A DNA stretch of 64,000 nucleotides, from the NCBI GenBank assembly GCA_900540475.1, contig UQGG01000003.1, forward strand, positions 186,001 through 250,000. The letters run 5' to 3'. The DNA comes from an uncultured Robinsoniella sp. (lineage in GTDB: Bacteria > Bacillota > Clostridia > Lachnospirales > Lachnospiraceae). The notes beneath the pieces are model-generated. The model was not told where the DNA came from and did not search any database. It saw only the letters and a program-made list of their open reading frames with translations. Position numbers and translations under genes: made by a program. Every line of letters starts with the position of its first letter. Positions within the stretch are counted from its first letter, which is position 1. Positions 52,806 to 60,715 of this stretch are shown here, one piece after another.

Positions 52806-53690
52806 TTATTGGTGAAGATCATCGGAAAGCTGGTACATTTCCTTATAGTCTTTTGGGGAAATGCCGTACTCTTTTTTAAAAGCCCGATAAAAGCTGGAAT
52901 AGTCTTTAAAACCATATTGTTCGAAAACTCTGCTGATTGGCATACTGCCAAGAATGGCATCTTTGCAGGCATGCAGCCGTTTTTTTGTAATGTACTGGTG
53001 GATGGAGATGCCGATATTGTCTTTAAACGTATGGGAAATATAAAACTTGCTGACATAAAACTGCTGTGCCAGATGCTCCAGGGACAGGTCTGCATCCAGG
53101 TGATCCGATACATAATTACAAATATTCAGATACAGGGATTTCTCTGAAGTGGCGGATTTCTGATGATTCTGTTCATAAACCAGCCGGTTCAGGTAAAGAA
53201 TCAGGGTATTGATCTGCAGGGATATTTCAGATTCTTTTCCAAATCGATCGTTTCTGGTTTCTTCGATCAGCCGGAAGATCATGGATTGTATGGCGTTAAA
53301 GGTAATGACTTCCGTATGGTAGACATAGTGCTTTGCAGTAACGGTATACTGCATCAGGTAGATATAATCGGTGGAGGCATTGGTGAGCCGGCTGCAGTAA
53401 TCTTTGCTGATCCAAAGTACAAACCGCCTGTAGGGCTTTTCCTGGTCCAGGAAACAGGGGTGATGCTTTGTGCCCGGCGGAATCAGTAAAAAGTCTCCGG
53501 GTCTGACGGGGTGGGGGGTTCCATTGATGGAAATGTTCACATTTCCTTCCAGGAAAAAATAAAATTCATAGTAATCGTGGCTGTGTGAGTCCACAGGTGA
53601 AAGTCCCAGATCACTGTAATAATAGATTTCAAAATCTTTGGAGCGCATATACTGGCGGGTGCTGAATGCCGTCTGCAGGTTTTTCTTCAT
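52806..53690 (-). CDS. AraC-family regulator divergent from uxuA
   Basis: 294 residues. A cupin sensor domain (H-S-H-D-Y-Y-E-F-Y-F-F-L-E-G, R-P-G-D-F-L-L-I-P-P) is followed by a C-terminal double HTH (L-S-L-E-H-L-A-Q-Q-F-Y-V-S-K-F-Y-I-S, I-S-R-V-F-E-Q-Y-G-F-K-D-Y-S-S-F-Y-R-A-F-K-K-E-Y-G). It is transcribed away from uxuA, whose promoter lies in the shared 229-bp gap, so it probably controls the glucuronate genes. Ligand unknown. Confidence 0.9.
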   Translation of the reverse strand: MKKNLQTAFSTRQYMRSKDFEIYYYSDLGLSPVDSHSHDYYEFYFFLEGNVNISINGTPHPVRPGDFLLIPPGTKHHPCFLDQEKPYRRFVLWISKDYCSRLTNASTDYIYLMQYTVTAKHYVYHTEVITFNAIQSMIFRLIEETRNDRFGKESEISLQINTLILYLNRLVYEQNHQKSATSEKSLYLNICNYVSDHLDADLSLEHLAQQFYVSKFYISHTFKDNIGISIHQYITKKRLHACKDAILGSMPISRVFEQYGFKDYSSFYRAFKKEYGISPKDYKEMYQLSDDLHQ

Positions 53691-53805
53691 AGTCTTGTAG
53701 GAATCCTTTCTGGCATGCTAATTTTTAGTTGTCATAATATCACATCGTAAATCCTATTATAATACATTACAGCAAGTTTTGCAATGTATACAACAACTAT
53801 ACCAA

Positions 53806-53833
53806 TTGGATTTTTCGTTAATAAAAGTATAAT
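53806..53833 (+). promoter_or_regulatory. Candidate promoter of the uxu operon
   Basis: -35 TTGGAT (53806-53811), 16-bp spacer, -10 TATAAT (53828-53833), 86 bp before uxuA. Weak -35, as expected for an activator-dependent promoter. Confidence 0.5.
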
Positions 53834-53919
53834 TAGAATTATCAAATAGAGAAAGCTTTGCCAGAGGATGTGTCTACATCCTCCGGAACGTTGCATAAGA
53901 AAGGAAAATGGTGGTTTTT

Positions 53920-54996
53920 ATGGAAATGACATTGAGATGGTATGGGAGCAGGCATGATTCGGTAACTTTAGAGCAGATCAGGCAGATTCCGGGGGTGACA
54001 GGTGTGATTACAACTCTGTATGATTCCGTTCCGGGCGAGGCGTGGAGTGCTGCGGATATTCAGGCAATGAAGGATGAAGTGGAAGCAGCAGGGCTTCACG
54101 TGTCCGGCATTGAGAGTGTAAATATCCATGACGCGATCAAGGTGGGAACTTCCGACAGGGATCGTTATATTGATAATTATATTACCACCCTTGAACGATT
54201 AGGGCAGGCGGATATTCATCTGGTTTGCTATAACTTTATGCCGGTATTTGACTGGACGAGAACAGAGCTTGCCCGAAAGAGGCCCGATGGTTCTACTGTC
54301 TTGGCTTATAATCAGGAGACTGTTGATAAATTGAATCCGGAAGATATGTTTACTTCCATAGATTCTGATTCCAACGGCTTTGTACTTCCGGGCTGGGAAC
54401 CGGAGAGGATGTCAAAAATCAAAGAATTATTTGAACTGTATAAAGAAGTGGATGGCGAAAAATTATTTGAAAATCTGAAATATTTTCTGGAAAGAATTAT
54501 GCCGGTCTGTGACAAATATGATATCAATATGGCAATTCACCCGGATGACCCGGCATGGAGCGTTTTTGGACTTCCAAGAATCATAATCAATAAGGAAAAT
54601 ATTTTAAGAATGATGAAAATGGTGGATAATCCTCATAATGGTGTGACATTCTGTTCGGGATCCTATGGTACCAATCTGGAAAATGATTTGCCTGACATGA
54701 TCCGTTCCCTGAAAGGCAGGATACATTTTGCCCATGTAAGAAATTTAAAGTTTAATTCCCCCACGGATTTTGAGGAAGCGGCACATTTATCCAGTGATGG
54801 CACATTTGATATGTACGAAATCATGAAGGCTTTGTATGAGATTGGATTTGAAGGTCCGATCAGACCGGATCACGGACGTATGATCTGGGGAGAAGTTGCT
54901 ATGCCAGGTTATGGATTGTATGACCGTGCCTTAGGTGCTGCCTATCTAAACGGGCTGTGGGAAGCGATTGTGAAAAACGCTCTGGATCGTGTCTGA
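53920..54996 (+). CDS. uxuA: Mannonate dehydratase
   Basis: Converts D-mannonate to 2-keto-3-deoxygluconate with loss of water. 358 residues from ATG 53920 (M-E-M-T-L-R-W-Y-G), with GGTGG upstream; an ATG at 53908 sits too close to AAGGAA. Family motifs are visible: V-T-G-V-I-T-T-L-Y, H-L-V-C-Y-N-F-M-P-V-F-D-W-T-R, A-I-H-P-D-D-P and F-C-S-G-S-Y-G. First gene of a uxuA-uxuB-uxaC set. Confidence 0.96.
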   Translation: MEMTLRWYGSRHDSVTLEQIRQIPGVTGVITTLYDSVPGEAWSAADIQAMKDEVEAAGLHVSGIESVNIHDAIKVGTSDRDRYIDNYITTLERLGQADIHLVCYNFMPVFDWTRTELARKRPDGSTVLAYNQETVDKLNPEDMFTSIDSDSNGFVLPGWEPERMSKIKELFELYKEVDGEKLFENLKYFLERIMPVCDKYDINMAIHPDDPAWSVFGLPRIIINKENILRMMKMVDNPHNGVTFCSGSYGTNLENDLPDMIRSLKGRIHFAHVRNLKFNSPTDFEEAAHLSSDGTFDMYEIMKALYEIGFEGPIRPDHGRMIWGEVAMPGYGLYDRALGAAYLNGLWEAIVKNALDRV

Positions 54997-55011
54997 ATAT
55001 TATTCCGACAA

Positions 55012-55041
55012 TTAGCAGAAAGCATTTTTCGGATACGCTGT
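55012..55041 (+). repeat. Half copy of the dispersed palindromic element
   Basis: GCAGAAAGCATTTTTCGGA in the uxuA-uxuB gap matches the right arm of the hairpin at 8784-8849 (GCAGAAAGCATTTTTCAGA). Only one arm is present. Confidence 0.45.
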
Positions 55042-55087
55042 GGAACTTAAAAGATTTCTATATATTTAAAAGAAAAGAGGAACTGGC

Positions 55088-56704
55088 ATGCAGTTAAATA
55101 AAATCGGTTTACAGGATAGATCGGCTTGGAAAAAAGCCGGATATAAGCTTCCGGAATTTGACCGGGAGGCGGTGCGAAAGAATACCATGGAGAATCCATT
55201 TTGGATCCACTTTGGTGCTGGGAATATCTTTCGGGCTTTTCAGGCAAATGTAGTGCAGAATCTTTTGAATAGAGGAGTTCTGGACCGGGGTCTGATCGTT
55301 GCGGAAGGTTATGATTATGAAATAATCGGGAAAATGAATGTCCCTCACGATGATTATAGTATTCTTGTCACTTTAAAGTCAGATGGTTCTGTGGAGAAAA
55401 CAGTGGTGGGCAGCGTAGTGGAATCCCTTACGGCTGATAGTGATAATGACCGGGATTATAACCGTTTAAAAGAGATCTTTCGGAAAGACTCTCTGAAAAT
55501 GGTCAGCTTTACTATTACAGAAAAAGGCTACAGCCTGGTAAATGGAAAAGGGGAGCAGCTGCCGTCTGTGAAAGCGGATATGGAGTGCGGTCCTAAAAAG
55601 CCGGAGAGTTACATTGGGAAAATTGCTGCACTTTTGTATGAGAGATATCTGTCAGAGGAAAAGCCGGTAGCTATGGTAAGTATGGATAACTGTTCCCACA
55701 ACGGAAGCAGATTATATGAGGCGGTTGCGGCTTTCGCCAGAGCATGGGAAGAAAATGGCACTGTGAAAAAAGGTTTCCTGGCATATGTGAATGATAAGGA
55801 GAAAGTATCTTTTCCCTGGACCATGATAGATAAAATCACACCAAGACCGGATCCGTCTGTAAAAGAAATACTGGAAAAAGACGGTGTGGAGCAGCTGGAT
55901 CAGATCGTCACTTCCAAAAATACCTATGCCGCACCTTTTGTCAATGCGGAAGAATGTGAATATCTGGTGATAGAAGATGCATTTCCAAATGGAAAACCGG
56001 ATCTGGAAAGCGGCGGTATCCTTTTCACTGCCAGAGAGACGGTAGATAAAGTGGAGAAAATGAAAGTGTGCACCTGCTTAAATCCGCTGCATACTTCCCT
56101 GGCAGTGTTTGGCTGTCTCCTGGGATATGATTTGATTTCAAAGGAAATGAAAGACCCTGCGTTAAAAAAACTGGTAGAAGTGATCGGTTATGAGGAAGGA
56201 CTGCCGGTTGTGATCAATCCGGGGATTCTGGATCCTGAAAAGTTTATAGATGAAGTACTGAATGTGAGAATCCCAAATCCGTTTATGCCGGATACGCCTC
56301 AGAGAATTGCAACGGATACTTCCCAGAAGCTGGCGATACGCTTTGGGGAAACCGTGAAGGCATATCAGAAATCGGAACAGTTAAATATAAAGGATCTGAA
56401 AATGATTCCATTAGTCTTTGCCGGGTGGATTCGTTACCTGGCTGGCATAGATGATAATGGAGATACCTTTACCTTAAGCCCAGATCCTATGCTGGATACT
56501 TTGCAGCCCCTGATCAAGGAACTGAAGCTGGGGGAAGAGTCCGCTGTTCACCGGATATTAACCCCCCTTTTGTCGGATGAGAAGATCTTTGGCATAAATG
56601 TGTATGATGCGGGAATGGGAGAACTGGTAGAGTCATATGTAAAAGAAATGACAGCAGGACCCGGAGCCGTAAGAAACTTATTGAATAAGGTAACCGGTGT
56701 ATGA
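55088..56704 (+). CDS. uxuB: Fructuronate reductase (mannitol dehydrogenase family)
   Basis: NAD-dependent reduction of fructuronate to mannonate. 538 residues. The N-terminal Rossmann part (H-F-G-A-G-N-I-F-R-A-F) and C-terminal mannitol_dh_C domain (K-M-K-V-C-T-C-L-N-P-L-H-T-S-L-A-V-F-G) are clear. AGAGGAA precedes the ATG. It supplies the substrate of UxuA; the usual alternatives, UxaB (tagaturonate) or mannitol dehydrogenase, are less likely next to uxuA. Confidence 0.92.
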   Translation: MQLNKIGLQDRSAWKKAGYKLPEFDREAVRKNTMENPFWIHFGAGNIFRAFQANVVQNLLNRGVLDRGLIVAEGYDYEIIGKMNVPHDDYSILVTLKSDGSVEKTVVGSVVESLTADSDNDRDYNRLKEIFRKDSLKMVSFTITEKGYSLVNGKGEQLPSVKADMECGPKKPESYIGKIAALLYERYLSEEKPVAMVSMDNCSHNGSRLYEAVAAFARAWEENGTVKKGFLAYVNDKEKVSFPWTMIDKITPRPDPSVKEILEKDGVEQLDQIVTSKNTYAAPFVNAEECEYLVIEDAFPNGKPDLESGGILFTARETVDKVEKMKVCTCLNPLHTSLAVFGCLLGYDLISKEMKDPALKKLVEVIGYEEGLPVVINPGILDPEKFIDEVLNVRIPNPFMPDTPQRIATDTSQKLAIRFGETVKAYQKSEQLNIKDLKMIPLVFAGWIRYLAGIDDNGDTFTLSPDPMLDTLQPLIKELKLGEESAVHRILTPLLSDEKIFGINVYDAGMGELVESYVKEMTAGPGAVRNLLNKVTGV

Positions 56705-56720
56705 ACTAAGGGAGGATGAA

Positions 56721-58127
56721 ATGAAGCAATTTTTAGATGAAAATTTTCTGTTGAAAAATGAAACGGCTAAAACGCTGTATCACGGTTATGCAAAGAATAT
56801 GCCCATTTTCGATTTCCATAATCATCTGAGTGCCGAGGAAATTTATGAGGACTGCTGTTATGAAAATATTGCCCGGGTGTGGCTTGGCGGGGATCATTAC
56901 AAATGGAGAGCCATGCGCGCATTTGGTATACCTGAAGAGCAGATTACCGGAAATAAAGTGAGTGACTGGGAGAAGTTTACAGCCTGGGCAAAAACAGTAC
57001 AGGCGGCTATGGGAAATCCGCTTTATCACTGGACCCATTTGGAACTACAGCGGTATTTTGGAATATCAAAGCCCCTGACACCGGAAAATGCGAAAGAGAT
57101 CTGGGATAAATGCAATGAGAAGCTGCAGCAAAAAGAATATTCGGTCCGAAACCTGCTTCAGATGCAGAATGTGAAAGCGTTGTGCACGACAAATGACCCT
57201 CTGGAAGACCTTGATTACCACAGGAAGTTAAAAGACGAAGGATTTCAGGTTCAGGTACTGCCCACCTTTCGTCCGGACAGGGCAATTGCTCTGGAAAAAG
57301 ATGATTTTGTACCGTATATAAGGGAACTTGGGGAAAAAGTCGGATATGAACTGGCTTCGATTGATCTTTTGGTGGATGCCTTAAAAGACAGATTAGACTT
57401 CTTCGTGAAGATGGGATGTGTGGTCAGCGATCACAGCCTGGAATGTAATATCTACCGGGAAACGGACAGAGATGAGGCTGATTTGATTTATCAGAAAAAG
57501 CTGGTGGGAAGAGAAATCACTCCCGCGGAATGTGGAAAATACCGCGGATTTGTACTTCGCAGTCTGGGACGTGAATACCACAGGCGGCAGATGGTAATGC
57601 AGCTGCATATCGGGGCTCTTCGCAATAATTCATCCCGTATGTTCCGGATTACCGGGGCAGACAGCGGGTTTGACGGCATGAATGATTTTCACTATGCGCC
57701 TGAAATCAGTGCACTGCTGGACAGTATGGACAAAACAGATGAACTGCCGAAGACCGTTCTCTATTGCCTGAATCCCAATGACATGGAAATGCTGGCAGTC
57801 ATGGCTGGTAATTTTCAGGGAGGACAGATAAAAGGGAAGGTACAGCTGGGTGCGGCATGGTGGTTTAATGATCATAAAGCCGGGATGGAAAAGCATCTGG
57901 AGGATCTTGCGAATGTGGGGATTCTACCTGCATTTATTGGAATGCTTACAGACTCCAGAAGCTTCTTATCCTTCCCAAGGCACGAATATTTCCGAAGAAT
58001 TCTCTGTGAAAAATTGGGCAGCTGGGTGGAGGAGGGCGAATACCCGCTGGACCTGGAATACCTGGGAAAAGCAGTGGAGGATATCTGTTATGGAAATGCA
58101 GCTGCTTACTTTGGAATTACCGGTTAA
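56721..58127 (+). CDS. uxaC: Glucuronate isomerase
   Basis: Isomerises D-glucuronate to fructuronate (and galacturonate to tagaturonate). 468 residues from ATG 56721 with GGGAGG upstream; the in-frame GTG at 56697 overlaps uxuB. Metal and substrate signatures: F-D-F-H-N-H-L, T-T-N-D-P-L, S-D-H-S-L-E, M-Q-L-H-I-G-A-L-R-N-N. First step of the pathway completed by UxuB and UxuA. Confidence 0.96.
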   Translation: MKQFLDENFLLKNETAKTLYHGYAKNMPIFDFHNHLSAEEIYEDCCYENIARVWLGGDHYKWRAMRAFGIPEEQITGNKVSDWEKFTAWAKTVQAAMGNPLYHWTHLELQRYFGISKPLTPENAKEIWDKCNEKLQQKEYSVRNLLQMQNVKALCTTNDPLEDLDYHRKLKDEGFQVQVLPTFRPDRAIALEKDDFVPYIRELGEKVGYELASIDLLVDALKDRLDFFVKMGCVVSDHSLECNIYRETDRDEADLIYQKKLVGREITPAECGKYRGFVLRSLGREYHRRQMVMQLHIGALRNNSSRMFRITGADSGFDGMNDFHYAPEISALLDSMDKTDELPKTVLYCLNPNDMEMLAVMAGNFQGGQIKGKVQLGAAWWFNDHKAGMEKHLEDLANVGILPAFIGMLTDSRSFLSFPRHEYFRRILCEKLGSWVEEGEYPLDLEYLGKAVEDICYGNAAAYFGITG

Positions 58128-58179
58128 TGTCTTGCAGGGGTATACTACTATATCATTGCACAAATAATTATGTAATGAT

Positions 58180-58212
58180 ATAGTTCCGCCCGGCACCAGG
58201 AAGCGGAACTAT
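58180..58212. terminator. Bidirectional terminator between uxaC and the second AraC gene
   Basis: Perfect 10-bp arms ATAGTTCCGC/GCGGAACTAT with a GC-rich loop. It sits between two converging genes; the T run is weak on both sides. Confidence 0.6.
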
Positions 58213-58216
58213 CTTC

Positions 58217-59059
58217 CTATTTCCATTCACGCCGGTATTCCTGGGGGGTGGCATTCATATGCTTTCGGAAAATTTTCGTAAAGTAATTACCACAGGAAAA
58301 CCCGCAGGTAACAGCGATGTGGTGAACGGGAAGTGCTGTCTCAAGAAGGAGGGCGGCAGCCTGCTGCAAACGGATGTTTGTCAGGTATTTAATAGGTGGG
58401 ACTCCGGTTTCTCTGGTAAATTCCCGTGTCAGATGATTGGGGGAAATATCAAGCAGCCCCGCGATTCTTTCAATGCCTTCGATGGTAGCATATTGTGTTT
58501 CCATAATTTTAATGGCGGCCTGTGTCCGGTTAGAGTAATCGGCTTCATTGTGTATGACACTCTGGCAGAGCCGGCATAAAAAACGATAGGCAAATTCACT
58601 GGCAAGAAACGGATGAAACATTCTGCCGCTTTGAGTTTGGTTATATAAGTCGAAAAGAGTCTGGATGGCGCTGTTTTGCAGCGGCAGATCCAGAATCTTT
58701 CCGGCTTTTTTTGTGATCAGTTCATAATAACCGGAAACGGAGTCCCCCCTGAGGAGCAGAAAAATAAATTCCCAGGGCTGCTCTGTCGTGTCAGCGGGCA
58801 TATAATACTTTTCATCGTCCGGTATATGTATAAAAAATCCCTGTCCCGGCTTCAGGCGGAAACGTTTACCGTGGGATTCATAGATCCCTTCCCCTTTTAA
58901 AGTGTACTGGAAAAGGTAACTGTCTATATTTCGGTCCCGGTTATCAAAGTAATAGTCAGTATTCCAACGCTGTTCTATTCCCATGCAGCTTAAGGATATG
59001 CATGGATCCTGGAGTTCATCCGGAAATAAAAAGTTATAAAATCCAAATTCATATGCCAT
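58217..59059 (-). CDS. AraC-family regulator divergent from the GH4 gene
   Basis: 280 residues from the ATG at 59059 (AGAGGTG upstream; a TTG one codon earlier is possible). Cupin-like sensor domain (Y-E-S-H-G-K-R-F-R-L-K-P-G-Q-G-F-F-I-H) followed by a double HTH (I-A-G-L-L-D-I-S-P-N-H-L-T-R-E-F, I-A-V-T-C-G-F-S-C-G-N-Y-F-T-K-I-F-R-K-H). It resembles regulators of alpha-galactoside genes and probably acts on the adjacent GH4-GH36 genes. Confidence 0.9.
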   Translation of the reverse strand: MAYEFGFYNFLFPDELQDPCISLSCMGIEQRWNTDYYFDNRDRNIDSYLFQYTLKGEGIYESHGKRFRLKPGQGFFIHIPDDEKYYMPADTTEQPWEFIFLLLRGDSVSGYYELITKKAGKILDLPLQNSAIQTLFDLYNQTQSGRMFHPFLASEFAYRFLCRLCQSVIHNEADYSNRTQAAIKIMETQYATIEGIERIAGLLDISPNHLTREFTRETGVPPIKYLTNIRLQQAAALLLETALPVHHIAVTCGFSCGNYFTKIFRKHMNATPQEYRREWK

Positions 59060-59092
59060 CAAAAAATCACCTCTTTTATCATATTAGTCAGA

Positions 59093-59121
59093 TTGATTAT
59101 TTGCTAATAACTGTATATTAT
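59093..59121 (+). promoter_or_regulatory. SigA-type promoter of the GH4-GH36 operon
   Basis: -35 TTGATT (59093-59098), 17-bp spacer, -10 TATTAT (59116-59121), 65 bp before the GH4 start. Confidence 0.65.
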
Positions 59122-59186
59122 AGAATTATGATAACACAGGGTATACGATAAGTATATAGCAAAAAATTACCATATGGAGGGATACT

Positions 59187-60668
59187 ATGAGCTTTAAAGT
59201 AGCATTTATCGGGGCAGGGAGTTTAGGATTTACTAGAGGTTTGTTAAGAGATATCTTATCGGTGAAAGAGTTTTCTGATATTGAGGTGGCATTTACCGAT
59301 ATGAACGAGGAAAACCTGAAGATGGTGACACAGCTCTGCCAGAGGGACATTGATGAAAACGGGCTGAAAATCAAGATTTTATCCACTACGAACAGAAGAG
59401 AAGCATTTCAGGATGCCAAATATGTGATCAACTGTGTCAGGGTTGGAATGCTGGAAGCATTTGCAACAGACGTGGAAATCCCATTGAAATATGGCGTGGA
59501 CCAATGTGTTGGTGATACCTTATGTATTGGCGGGATTATGTACGGACAGAGAGGCATTGCAACCCTTCTGGAATTCTGCAGGGATATTCGTGAGGTGGCA
59601 AAACCGGGGTGTATCCTATTGAATTATTCCAATCCAAACGCCATGCTTACCTGGGCGTGCAATAAATATGGAAAAGTTAAGACTTATGGTCTGTGTCATG
59701 GAGTCCAGCATGGACATGCGCAGATCGCAAAGGCATTTGGCGTGGAAGTTAAGGATGTGGATATTATCTGTGCAGGACTGAATCACCAGACCTGGTACAT
59801 AAGTACTAAGATCAAGGGAGAGGAAAGAGTACAGGATCTCTACGAATTGATGTTAAACCAGCAGGATATGCTGGACAATGAAAATATCCGTCTGGATGTT
59901 ATGAAAAACTTTGGCTATTATTCAACAGAATCCAATGGCCATCTGTCCGAATATCTTTCCTGGTACCGAAAACGCCCGGAAGATATGGAAAATTGGATTA
60001 ACTACAGCAGCTGGATTCAGGGTGAGACAGCGGGCTATCTGAGAGTCTGCAAAGAAGGCAGGAACTGGTTTGAAACAGATTTTCCAAACTGGCTGCAGGA
60101 ACCTGCAAAAGAGTATAAGCAGGAAGAACGAAGTTTGGAACACGGAAGTTACATTATCGAGAGTCTGGAAACAGGACGCCCGTACCGGGGACATTTTAAT
60201 ACTATGAATGATGGATGTATCACAAACTTACCCGATGAATGTGTAGTGGAAGTTCCGTGTTATGTTGATTTTAATGGAATCTCTGTTCCAAAAGTTGGAG
60301 ATCTGCCTCTTGGATGTGCGGCTATCTGTTCTCAGAGTGTGTGGGTACAAAAGCTTTCCGTGGAAGCAGCCGTACAGGGGGATATCAGACTGCTGTATCA
60401 GGCGGCAATGATGGATCCGCTGACAGGTGCCGTATGTACGCCGGGTGAAATCAGGCAGATGGTGGATGAGATGTTAATAGCCGGTGAAAAATGGCTGCCC
60501 CAGTATGCCGGTGAAATTGCACAGGCAAAAGAGCGTATGAAAGGGGAACTGCTTCCATACCGCAAGGCAAAAGGATTTACCATGAAAGAAAAATCCGTGG
60601 AAGAAATGTCTCAGGATAAGGAAAAAGCAAGAGCCATGGCTGGAGCTGCAGCAAAAGAAAACGTATAA
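59187..60668 (+). CDS. GH4 glycosidase, probably alpha-glucuronidase
   Basis: NAD- and metal-dependent glycosidase of family 4, 493 residues. The Rossmann start G-A-G-S-L-G-F-T-R-G and N-Y-S-N-P-N-A-M are typical. The metal-binding motif is C170-H171-G172-V173. In this family C-H-S marks alpha-glucosidases and alpha-galactosidases, C-H-E-V alpha-galacturonidase and C-H-G alpha-glucuronidase, as I recall the published subgroups. Together with the adjacent glucuronate genes this favours release of glucuronic acid from alpha-glucuronides. Automatic annotation would probably say alpha-glucosidase/alpha-galactosidase. Confidence 0.85.
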   Translation: MSFKVAFIGAGSLGFTRGLLRDILSVKEFSDIEVAFTDMNEENLKMVTQLCQRDIDENGLKIKILSTTNRREAFQDAKYVINCVRVGMLEAFATDVEIPLKYGVDQCVGDTLCIGGIMYGQRGIATLLEFCRDIREVAKPGCILLNYSNPNAMLTWACNKYGKVKTYGLCHGVQHGHAQIAKAFGVEVKDVDIICAGLNHQTWYISTKIKGEERVQDLYELMLNQQDMLDNENIRLDVMKNFGYYSTESNGHLSEYLSWYRKRPEDMENWINYSSWIQGETAGYLRVCKEGRNWFETDFPNWLQEPAKEYKQEERSLEHGSYIIESLETGRPYRGHFNTMNDGCITNLPDECVVEVPCYVDFNGISVPKVGDLPLGCAAICSQSVWVQKLSVEAAVQGDIRLLYQAAMMDPLTGAVCTPGEIRQMVDEMLIAGEKWLPQYAGEIAQAKERMKGELLPYRKAKGFTMKEKSVEEMSQDKEKARAMAGAAAKENV

Positions 60669-60715
60669 TAAGGCTTTAACAGATTGTTTTAAAAACGGCA
60701 AAGGGGTGAATAGAA

